Shown: in pieces, positions 1 to 5,288 of the stretch
Position numbering within the stretch: the first letter of the stretch is position 1
Layout: the number at the start of each line of letters is the position of its first letter
Notes under the pieces: model-generated
Seen by the model: only the letters and a program-made list of their open reading frames with translations
The model's database searches: none
What the model was told of the DNA's origin: nothing
NCBI GenBank assembly: GCA_905479795.1
Contig: CAJQNX010000028.1
Coordinates: forward strand, 1-5,288
Length of the DNA stretch: 5,288 nt
From: an uncultured Candidatus Midichloriaceae bacterium
GTDB taxonomy: Bacteria > Pseudomonadota > Alphaproteobacteria > Rickettsiales > Midichloriaceae
Reading direction: 5' to 3'
Made by a program: the position numbers and the translations under genes

Positions 1-207
1 AAATCTAATATTTATAATTGAAAATATAAGGGCAATTAAGAGCGAAATTAATGTAATGCTAATTTGTTTGCTAACTAAATGATCTACCACTCCCCCTGCA
101 ATTGAAAACATTGCAAATAGATTAACGCACACCAATATTATTATCAGTGTGATGAATAATTTTATTAATAATAATTCTTTTTGTACAGAATATATTTTTT
201 TTATCAT
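1..207 (-). CDS. Membrane protein, N-terminal part only (possible ABC exporter / type I secretion permease-ATPase)
   Basis: An open frame of 69 codons starts at ATG 205-207 and runs off the left edge without a stop. It begins MIKKIYSVQKELLLIK, followed by a hydrophobic helix (about residues 12-38), a short polar loop (DHLVSKQ, 42-48) and a second hydrophobic helix (about 50-66). This suits the start of a polytopic inner-membrane protein. The segment VNLFAMFSIAGGVVDHLVS loosely resembles the end of the first transmembrane helix in PrtD/AprD-type type I secretion ABC transporters, where a conserved stretch ends in a (Q)VYDRVL-like element. That match is from memory and weak, and no ATPase motif is in view. 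The start lies 3 bases after the prfA stop codon, so the two are probably cotranscribed or translationally coupled. A purine-rich AAGAAGAAA inside the prfA 3' end could serve as a weak ribosome-binding site. The gene is likely real; its function is unproven. Confidence 0.5.
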   Translation of the reverse strand, partial: MIKKIYSVQKELLLIKLFITLIIILVCVNLFAMFSIAGGVVDHLVSKQISITLISLLIALIFSIINIRF

Positions 208-210
208 TAA

Positions 211-1284
211 TTAATTTTCTTCTTGAGCGATTTTTTTTGCTTGATCATCAGCAGTTAGTGCATCAATAAATTGATCTAATTTTGCCTCTTGTAGAACTTC
301 CTCTAAATTATAACTTGTTAAATTGATTCTATGGTCTGTTATTCTATTTTGGGGGAAATTATAGGTTCTAATTCTTTCTGACCTATCGCCAGTTCCTATT
401 TGTACTCTTCTTAAATCTGACATTTCTTTATTATTTTTTTCTCTTTCAATGTCATACAGTTTAGATTTTAAAATTTTTAAAGCTTTTGCTTTATTTTGGT
501 GTTGAGATTTTTCTGATTGAACTATAACTAAGCCAGTAGGAATATGAGTTACTCTTATTGCACTATCTGTTGTATTTACGTGTTGACCACCAGCCCCACT
601 TGATCTATAGGTATCAATTCTTAAATCTTTTTCATTAATTTTAAGATCAATATCCTCAGCTTCAGGTAAAACTGCTACAGTAGCTGCAGAAGTGTGAATT
701 CTTCCACTTGATTCTGTCGTTGGTACTCTCTGAACTCTATGAACCCCAGATTCATATTTTAGTTTTTTATACACACCTTTGCCGCTAATTGATGCCATGG
801 CTTCTTTGCATCCTTCTAATACTAACCCGGAGATTGATAATACTTCAAATTGCCAATTTTGGGTTTCAGCATATTTTTGATACATTCTAAATAATGTGCC
901 AGCAAATAATGCTGCTTCATCTCCACCTGTTCCAGCTCTAATTTCAATTATCGCACCTTTTTCATCAGCTATATCCTTAGGGATTAGCATAACCTTTAAT
1001 TTCTCTTTTATAATCTCTAGATTTGCCTTAGATTCTTTTTTCTGATCAAAGGCTAAATCTTTTAGTTCTTTTTCTCGATTGTTCAGTAATATATCTTCAG
1101 CTTCTTCTAATAGTGTTAAATTTTGCAAATACTCAATTGCACAGAAATTTATTTCAGTTAAATCAAAATGCTCTTTTGCAATTTTAGCAAAATCCTGTGA
1201 AGAAATCTTAGAAGGATCAGACAATTTATTACTTAAATTGTCATACTTATCAATTATTTTCTTCAGTCTGTCTTCAAACGCCAT
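211..1284 (-). CDS. prfA: Peptide chain release factor 1 (RF1)
   Basis: The protein (357 aa; E. coli RF1 has 360) recognises UAA and UAG stop codons in the ribosomal A site and triggers peptidyl-tRNA hydrolysis. The coiled N-terminal domain covers about residues 1-100. The RAGTGGDEA block lies at 116-124. The codon-recognition loop is VQRVPTTESSGRIHTSA, with its PxT tripeptide (P-T-T) at 188-190; this marks RF1 rather than RF2, which has SPF there. The catalytic GGQ is at 232-234 within SSGAGGQHVN; its glutamine is normally methylated by PrmC, which is not visible here. The conserved C-terminal RSERIRTYNFPQNRITDHR lies at 301-319. The ATG at 1284 gives the family's usual N-terminus (MAFEDRL), but no clear Shine-Dalgarno precedes it, as is common in very AT-rich alphaproteobacteria. 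It lies 58 bases downstream of the XRE gene and 3 bases upstream of a membrane-protein gene. No frameshift or missing key residue is seen. Confidence 0.97.
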   Translation of the reverse strand: MAFEDRLKKIIDKYDNLSNKLSDPSKISSQDFAKIAKEHFDLTEINFCAIEYLQNLTLLEEAEDILLNNREKELKDLAFDQKKESKANLEIIKEKLKVMLIPKDIADEKGAIIEIRAGTGGDEAALFAGTLFRMYQKYAETQNWQFEVLSISGLVLEGCKEAMASISGKGVYKKLKYESGVHRVQRVPTTESSGRIHTSAATVAVLPEAEDIDLKINEKDLRIDTYRSSGAGGQHVNTTDSAIRVTHIPTGLVIVQSEKSQHQNKAKALKILKSKLYDIEREKNNKEMSDLRRVQIGTGDRSERIRTYNFPQNRITDHRINLTSYNLEEVLQEAKLDQFIDALTADDQAKKIAQEEN

Positions 1285-1342
1285 ACATATAGACTATTAA
1301 ATTTAGTTTAATTTAACAGGTTCAATGTAATCTATCAAGCAT

Positions 1343-1756
1343 TCAAGAAGATAATGACTTTAATAATGCCAAAATATTTTTCCTAACTTCTGAATTTGAT
1401 ATTTTTTTATATGAACTAGTTAAAATTTCAATTTCTTTAGGTTTTATATCATTTTCAAATGCAGTTTGATTTACATCTGATGCATAATCAATATCAGTTT
1501 TATCTGATATTTTATAATCTCCTATTTCATCAAAAAAATATGTAATATCAGTTTTTAAAAATTTAGCAAAATCATAAAGCTTGCTTGCGCTCACTCTATT
1601 GACACCTTTTTCATATTTTTGCACTTGTTGAAAGGTAAGATTTACTGATCCTGCAAGATCATCTTGGCTTATTCCTCTCTCAAGCCTTTTTTGTTTTAAC
1701 TTTTTACCAACATGTAAATCAACATGATGGATGTTTATTGTATTAGAATCGACCAT
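1343..1756 (-). CDS. XRE-family helix-turn-helix regulator, PraR-like
   Basis: This 137-aa cytoplasmic DNA-binding protein has a Cro/C1-type HTH over about residues 16-76. The core is GISQDDLAGSVNLTFQQVQKYEKG (28-51, with recognition helix around TFQQVQKYEKG), followed by NRVSASKLYDFAKFL. A divergent acidic linker covers 77-105. The C-terminal helix SYKKISNSEVRKNILALLK (115-133) resembles the (A)F.KI.(D/N).(E/K)VR..I..L.K tail of short alphaproteobacterial XRE regulators such as PraR of Azorhizobium and Rhizobium. In those organisms PraR represses symbiosis- and biofilm-related genes; its targets here are unknown. A strong GGGAGGG ribosome-binding site sits 10 bases before the ATG and fixes the start. 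The gene is divergent from greA across 199 bases of repeat-bearing DNA, so autoregulation is plausible but inferred. It may lead a unit with prfA downstream. The family is secure; the PraR assignment is by remembered motif and is moderate. Confidence 0.9.
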   Translation of the reverse strand: MVDSNTINIHHVDLHVGKKLKQKRLERGISQDDLAGSVNLTFQQVQKYEKGVNRVSASKLYDFAKFLKTDITYFFDEIGDYKISDKTDIDYASDVNQTAFENDIKPKEIEILTSSYKKISNSEVRKNILALLKSLSS

Positions 1757-1766
1757 AAGTTTATAA

Positions 1767-1773
1767 CCCTCCC
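1767..1773 (-). promoter_or_regulatory. Strong Shine-Dalgarno of the XRE gene
   Basis: On the minus strand the sequence is GGGAGGG followed by 10 bases and then ATG (1754-1756). It is the only strong ribosome-binding site in the window. prfA and greA have none that is clear. This supports the chosen start of the regulator and suggests it is translated efficiently relative to its neighbours. Confidence 0.75.
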
Positions 1774-1785
1774 ACTTAGTTCAAC

Positions 1786-1828
1786 TTTTATGTAATTTAG
1801 AACGCAAACCTGTTGTTATTTTATGTAA
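1786..1828. repeat. 10-bp direct repeat TTTTATGTAA in the divergent promoter region
   Basis: TTTTATGTAA occurs at 1786-1795 and again at 1819-1828, 33 bp apart (about three helical turns). A partial inverted copy, TTACATA, lies at 1859-1865. The core TTATGTAA has TTA/TAA half-sites. The position between the divergent XRE gene and greA suits operators for an HTH dimer. In DNA this AT-rich, chance short repeats are likely, so the regulatory role is inference. Confidence 0.35.
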
Positions 1829-1870
1829 AAATATATAATTTTAGACTACTACCTAATTTTACATATATCT

Positions 1871-1884
1871 ATTATTGTAATAAT
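1871..1884. promoter_or_regulatory. Inverted repeat ATTATT-GT-AATAAT, possible operator
   Basis: Two perfect 6-base arms are separated by 2 bases, just upstream of the candidate greA promoter. It is too short and AT-rich to act as a terminator. A binding site for a dimeric regulator such as the neighbouring XRE protein is the most sensible reading, but nothing in the sequence identifies the ligand. Confidence 0.3.
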
Positions 1885-1889
1885 TTCTA

Positions 1890-1918
1890 TTTAAAAACAA
1901 TAAATAATGGTATATATT
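1890..1918 (+). promoter_or_regulatory. Candidate sigma-70 promoter for greA
   Basis: TTTAAA (1890-1895, four of six bases matching the -35 consensus) and TATATT (1913-1918, five of six matching the -10 consensus) are separated by 17 bases. Transcription would start near 1925 and leave a leader of about 30 bases before the greA ATG. Such matches are frequent by chance in this composition. The call rests mainly on spacing and position. Confidence 0.25.
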
Positions 1919-1955
1919 AAATGTTTAGTTTTATCAAGCATAGTGTAGTAAATAA

Positions 1956-2432
1956 ATGGTAGAGAGATTTCCAATATCAAGAGAAGGTATGAATAAACTT
2001 GAGCTAGAGCTTAAGAATTTAAGAAATGTTGAGAGAGTGAATGTGATTAAGTCCATAGCGGAAGCAAGGGCACACGGCGATTTATCAGAAAATGCAGAAT
2101 ATCATGCTGCTAGAGAAAAGCAAGGCTTCATAGAAGCAAAAATATTTGAGCTTGAAGATAAAATTTCTAGAGCGGAGATTATTGATGTTGCACAAGTTCG
2201 AGGTGAAGAAGTAAAATATGGAGCATCAATAAAATTATTCGATGAAGATAAGGGCAATGAAATTATTTATAAAATTGTTAGTGAATATGAGGCAGACGTT
2301 TCAAAGGGGCTGATCTCAATTACATCTCCTTTAGCTAAAGCTTTGATTGGAAAAAAAGTAAATGAGTCTTTAGAATTCAACACTCCTAAAGGTATGAAAT
2401 ACTATCAAATAATGTCTGTAGATTACACTTAG
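1956..2432 (+). CDS. greA: Transcription elongation factor GreA
   Basis: GreA (158 aa, the same length as E. coli GreA) enters the secondary channel of RNA polymerase and stimulates cleavage of backtracked transcripts. The N-terminal coiled coil covers about residues 8-75. Its tip carries the signature AHGDLSENAEYHAAREKQGF (39-58), with the catalytic-loop acidic residues D42 and E45 corresponding to D41 and E44 of E. coli. The C-terminal FKBP-like domain covers about 80-158, including SPLAKALIGKKVNESLEFNTPKG (124-146). The ATG at 1956 gives the family-length N-terminus. An in-frame ATG at codon 12, preceded by GAGAAGG, would remove the start of the coiled coil and is less likely. No good Shine-Dalgarno precedes codon 1. 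The stop is TAG, read only by RF1, and its G is also the first base of the following tRNA-Arg. The two are therefore almost certainly on one transcript. Confidence 0.97.
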   Translation: MVERFPISREGMNKLELELKNLRNVERVNVIKSIAEARAHGDLSENAEYHAAREKQGFIEAKIFELEDKISRAEIIDVAQVRGEEVKYGASIKLFDEDKGNEIIYKIVSEYEADVSKGLISITSPLAKALIGKKVNESLEFNTPKGMKYYQIMSVDYT

Positions 2433-2508
2433 CATTTGTAGCTCAGCTGGATAGAGCGCTATCTTCCGAAGGTATAGGTCGTGGGTTCGAATCCCTCCAA
2501 ATGCACCA
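2432..2508 (+). tRNA. tRNA-Arg (anticodon CCG, decodes CGG)
   Basis: A 77-base cloverleaf with encoded CCA. The acceptor GCATTTG (2432-2438) pairs 7/7 with CAAATGC (2498-2504), followed by discriminator A2505 and CCA 2506-2508. The D arm is GCTC/GAGC with loop AGCTGGATA, which holds the A20 typical of tRNA-Arg. The anticodon loop is TTCCGAA (2464-2470), giving CCG at 2466-2468; C35 and A20 are known arginyl-tRNA synthetase determinants. The variable region is AGGTC. The T arm is GTGGG, TTCGAAT, CCCTC. Two helix positions do not pair: C27-U43 at the base of the anticodon stem (2459/2475) and U50-U64 in the T stem (2482/2496). The gene begins on the last base of the greA stop codon. It is followed by TTTT and AT-rich sequence without a convincing terminator hairpin. 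It is probably functional, since the acceptor stem, conserved loops and CCA are intact. Confidence 0.93.
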
Positions 2509-2551
2509 TTTTACTTAATAATATTGTATTTATAGATATTTTTATAATCGC

Positions 2552-5288
2552 TCAATTTAAATTACTTGTAATTTTTTCCAATAAGCTATTTTGTTTTAAT
2601 CTGCAAAAAAGATGATCAAAATCTACATGCTTTAAATTTTGATCTTGATTAAAACAGCTATACACATAACTAATTTCCTTAGTTTCTGGATTTATGTGTT
2701 TTTGCAAGCATTGAGCACAAATTTCCTTCATCATACATTGCATAGGGGAATTAATTGATGCAAAGGATTTTATATTTGGATCAAAAAGATTTTTTAAATC
2801 GTTCTGTATTGCATATGAAACTGCTTTCATCATTGAATCAGAGCCTATTGTAAGCATTCTATTATAATCTTTCAATTTCAAGCCATCACTAAAATGAATG
2901 TCATAATTTTCTAAAGCTTTTACAATGTTGCCATGAAAAGATTTATTATTTATGTTTGATAATTTTAATTCTGATTCATCGCAGCACCAAATAACCTGAT
3001 TTGCAGCTTTTTCAATTTCTTGGGGTTTAAATATGTCTTCTTTTCTTTTGTAACCTGCAAAATATAAAACATGGCATCCATTATCTATCAATGCTTTACC
3101 TATAGAAAACAATACTGCATTGCCTAATCCTCCGCCGATTAATATTACATTTTCATTTTTAGGTATGTATGTTGGTGACCCTGTTGGACCCATTAGGCTA
3201 ACAATCTCTCCAGGTTCTAAATCTTGGCAAAAATTTGAAGAACCACCCATTTCAAGAACTATTAATGAAATAATCCCATGAGTTTTATCAACGGAGGCAC
3301 CAGTAAGAGCCAATGGTTCAATAGCTTTTAAATAACCATTATTAATTTTTGCATTAGATTCATAATTTTGTAGTCTATAAAACTGTCCAGGTTCAAATTC
3401 ACTTGCAGCTAATGGAGATTGAACAAAAATTTCAACAACATTTTTGTTTAATCTATTTACTTTAATAACTTTCGAAATTAATTGGTTATTTAATTTTTCA
3501 AAAAATTTGTTATTTTGAAGTGCATTATTTGTATTATATTTCAAAACTTCTTTAGCGATTGATTTGTAACTATTTTTTGCACTTGCCATAGCTTTCACAA
3601 CGCTACCAGAGTATTTTGGATGTGAATCACCTAAGATACTGATACTAAAATTATCTTCTATGTTTGTAAAAAAAGCTGGCTTTGGCGCTTCTTTAACCAT
3701 AGAAAAGTACTTGCCATTTAATTTGAAATGTTCTGGATCTTCCCTTGCTAAAGTTGTGTTGGGCGCAGTGCCTGTGGCAATTAATATTGTTTTGGCCCAA
3801 ATAGTTTGATTATTGCATATAATTCCTTTGCAGTGATTAAATTTATCTAAAATAATTTCTACTGGACATGTGTTATCCACAAACTCTATCCCCTCTTCAA
3901 ATGCTTTTTCAACTTCTTCATGATTCAATTTATATGCAGGAGATTCTTCAAAATTTTTTCTATATATAATTTTTACTCCTCCCCATTTCTTTAGTAATGA
4001 AAGCTTTTCTTTGGGATTAACTCGTAATTCTTTTGCATGTTTAATAAATTCTAAAGCAACTTCAAGTTCCTCATCACCTAAAGTTTTTAAAAAAACATCT
4101 CCTAATTTTTCATATTGAATTAAAAATTTTTCTACCATTATAGGGTAATAAGCAAGGCTTTCAGTTGCTGTATCTATTGATGTTAATCCTCCGCCAATAA
4201 CAACAATAGGTAGCCTTATTTGTAAATTTGCTATGCTATTTTTCCTTGAAGTTCCAAGAGTTTGTAATGTCATTAGAAAATCAGAGGCACTTCTAGCTCC
4301 CTTACATAAAATATTTGGAATATCTGGAATATTTGGCTTTCCTGCTCCAATTGCCAGTGCAACATGACTAAACCCAAGTTCTTTTGCAGATTTATAATTG
4401 ATTGTGCTACCAAATCTTATACCACCATACATTTTAAAATTTTCTCTACGCTCTAGCATCAATCTTAAAATAGTAAGGTAATTTTTATTCCATCTCACAG
4501 TAATTCCATATTCTGCTACTCCGCCAAAACCATAAGCTTTTCTTTCACTAAGCCTTTCCTCTATTTCTGAAATATTTTTTATTGGTTTGAAATTTGCTCT
4601 ACTCCCATCTTGCATTATGCCGGAAAATTCACTTTGAATTGGCTCAATTTTCAATCCATCAATTCCCACCACCGTAAATCCCTCATTTATTAAGTAATGG
4701 GAAAGAGTGAATCCTGCAGGTCCCATTCCCACAATTAGAATTTTATAATTGTTAAGCTCCTTTGGTAAATATTTTTCCGATTTAAGAGGATTCCATTTTG
4801 TTAGCAAGCTATATATTTCAAAACCATAATCAAGTTTTAAAACATCATCCAGAATTTTAGTTTCAATTAAAGGAATGTCAACTGGTTCCTGCTTTTGATA
4901 AATGCATGATTTCATGCAATCATTACATATTCTATGTCCAGTTGCTGCTATCATTGGATTATCAATAATTGCAGTAGCAAAGGCACCTATAATGATGCCC
5001 TCCTTTTTAAGAAAATTCATTTCTGAAATTTTTTCTTTAAGCGGACAGCCCTTTAATTCAACTCCAAGGGGATTTTTTTTAATATTGCTTGTTGTTTTAT
5101 CGGTCAACCCTTTTGAACAAGAGTCTTTATCTTGTTTATGGCAATATAAACAGTAATTAGCGTTAATAATAGCAGTATGTTGATTTATTGTATGGTCAGT
5201 TAAGTCAAAACCGGTCCTAGCTCTTAGTTTATCTTTATTAAAGCATTTTGTTTTATTACTAGATTCTGAATATTCAATTAATTTATCA
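2552..5288 (-). CDS. Fused GltD/NfnB-like and NfnA/PyrK-like iron-sulfur flavoprotein oxidoreductase, N-terminus beyond window
   Basis: 911 codons are visible and the frame is open at the right edge, so the gene is 5'-partial. Residues are numbered from the first whole codon (5287). The N-terminal Fe-S region has C46-x2-C49-x7-C57, C81 in GCP, and C121-x2-C124-x3-C128. The GltD/NfnB-like half has GMGPAG (187-192, FAD), GGGLTS (365-370, NAD(P)H), ATGTAPN (504-510) and a GD FAD motif (553-554). The FNR-like half has PGQF (633-636), EPLALT (657-662), GPTGSP (700-705), GGGLGNA (718-724), MMKAV (819-823) and a 2Fe-2S ligand set C851-x5-C857-x2-C860-x17-C878. This matches both subunits of NADH-dependent ferredoxin:NADP oxidoreductase (NfnB then NfnA) in one chain, or a GltD-PyrK type fusion. 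It is probably a soluble NAD(P)H-linked electron-transfer enzyme. Partner and bifurcation are unproven. No glutaminase or glutamate synthase large-subunit domain is present. A TTG at 5105-5107 is not the start: conserved-looking cysteines lie upstream of it. The gene converges on tRNA-Arg, 43 bases apart. Confidence 0.88.
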   Translation of the reverse strand, partial: DKLIEYSESSNKTKCFNKDKLRARTGFDLTDHTINQHTAIINANYCLYCHKQDKDSCSKGLTDKTTSNIKKNPLGVELKGCPLKEKISEMNFLKKEGIIIGAFATAIIDNPMIAATGHRICNDCMKSCIYQKQEPVDIPLIETKILDDVLKLDYGFEIYSLLTKWNPLKSEKYLPKELNNYKILIVGMGPAGFTLSHYLINEGFTVVGIDGLKIEPIQSEFSGIMQDGSRANFKPIKNISEIEERLSERKAYGFGGVAEYGITVRWNKNYLTILRLMLERRENFKMYGGIRFGSTINYKSAKELGFSHVALAIGAGKPNIPDIPNILCKGARSASDFLMTLQTLGTSRKNSIANLQIRLPIVVIGGGLTSIDTATESLAYYPIMVEKFLIQYEKLGDVFLKTLGDEELEVALEFIKHAKELRVNPKEKLSLLKKWGGVKIIYRKNFEESPAYKLNHEEVEKAFEEGIEFVDNTCPVEIILDKFNHCKGIICNNQTIWAKTILIATGTAPNTTLAREDPEHFKLNGKYFSMVKEAPKPAFFTNIEDNFSISILGDSHPKYSGSVVKAMASAKNSYKSIAKEVLKYNTNNALQNNKFFEKLNNQLISKVIKVNRLNKNVVEIFVQSPLAASEFEPGQFYRLQNYESNAKINNGYLKAIEPLALTGASVDKTHGIISLIVLEMGGSSNFCQDLEPGEIVSLMGPTGSPTYIPKNENVILIGGGLGNAVLFSIGKALIDNGCHVLYFAGYKRKEDIFKPQEIEKAANQVIWCCDESELKLSNINNKSFHGNIVKALENYDIHFSDGLKLKDYNRMLTIGSDSMMKAVSYAIQNDLKNLFDPNIKSFASINSPMQCMMKEICAQCLQKHINPETKEISYVYSCFNQDQNLKHVDFDHLFCRLKQNSLLEKITSNLN

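Noticed and set aside
1079..1300. Plus-strand open frame of 73 codons
   Set aside because: It lies antisense to the conserved N-terminal part of prfA, has no recognisable domain or good ribosome-binding site, and its composition follows from the opposite strand.
1297..1316. AT-only imperfect inverted repeat TTAAATTTA/TTAATTTAA between the XRE gene and prfA
   Set aside because: It has no GC pairs and one mismatch, and is expected by chance in this composition. It does not support a terminator or operator.
1907..1948. 13-codon frame MVYIKCLVLSSIV ending 7 bases before the greA ATG, a possible leader peptide; its TAAATAATGGTA context resembles the greA start TAAATAAATGGTA
   Set aside because: There is no ribosome-binding site, and the candidate greA promoter would start transcription downstream of its ATG. 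Short frames of this kind are common by chance.
2509..2551. Possible bidirectional terminator between tRNA-Arg and the convergent oxidoreductase (ATTGTA...TATAAT, 2523-2548)
   Set aside because: The best pairing is about six AT/GU pairs, then an internal loop and three more pairs, with no GC stem. It is not convincing as an intrinsic terminator.
5105..5107. TTG as the start codon of the oxidoreductase
   Set aside because: The frame is open upstream to the window edge and contains Fe-S cysteines C46, C49 and C57. No Shine-Dalgarno precedes the TTG.
4902..5156. Plus-strand open frame of 84 codons with hydrophobic stretches
   Set aside because: It is antisense to the cysteine-rich N-terminal region of the oxidoreductase, which is clearly the coding strand. 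The hydrophobicity is a shadow of that gene.
2552..5288. Annotation as glutamate synthase small subunit (gltD)
   Set aside because: Only the first half is GltD-like. The fused FNR/PyrK-like half and 2Fe-2S motif, the insertions, and the absence of a gltB neighbour in view argue against a plain GltD.

Overview
The window is very AT-rich, and Lys/Asn/Ile codons dominate. It encodes proteins that look alphaproteobacterial: a class I release factor, a PraR-like XRE regulator, GreA, and a large flavoprotein of a kind I associate with Rickettsiales and related lineages. The best guess is a reduced-genome, Rickettsiales-like alphaproteobacterium. This rests on protein flavour and composition, not on a database search.

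Layout. On the minus strand, reading right to left, the left half holds a PraR-like XRE regulator (1343-1756), then prfA for peptide chain release factor 1 (211-1284). Four bases after its stop codon begins the N-terminal part of a membrane protein (1-207), which is cut by the left edge. The three run in one direction with gaps of 58 and 3 bases and may be one transcription unit. A 199-base divergent intergenic region (1757-1955) separates the regulator from greA (1956-2432, plus strand). It carries short repeats and a dyad that could be operators. A tRNA-Arg(CCG) gene (2432-2508) follows greA directly; its first base is the last base of the greA stop codon. The right half is one long minus-strand gene (2552 to beyond 5288), convergent with the tRNA.

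The right-hand gene is the most distinctive item. It is a single-chain iron-sulfur flavoprotein that joins a GltD/NfnB-like half (Fe-S plus two dinucleotide-binding folds) to an NfnA/PyrK-like half (FAD and NAD(P) domains plus a C-terminal 2Fe-2S cysteine motif). The reading frame stays open to the right edge. The 60 codons upstream of an internal TTG at 5107 contain the first cysteine cluster, so the true start lies outside the window.

Together the genes cover translation termination (RF1), transcript elongation rescue (GreA), decoding of CGG (tRNA-Arg), regulation (XRE) and pyridine-nucleotide or low-potential electron transfer. This is mostly ordinary housekeeping. The points most worth a second look are the greA/tRNA one-base overlap, the fused Nfn-like enzyme with its two insertions, and the operator-like repeats. 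I see no mobile elements, CRISPR arrays or phage genes.
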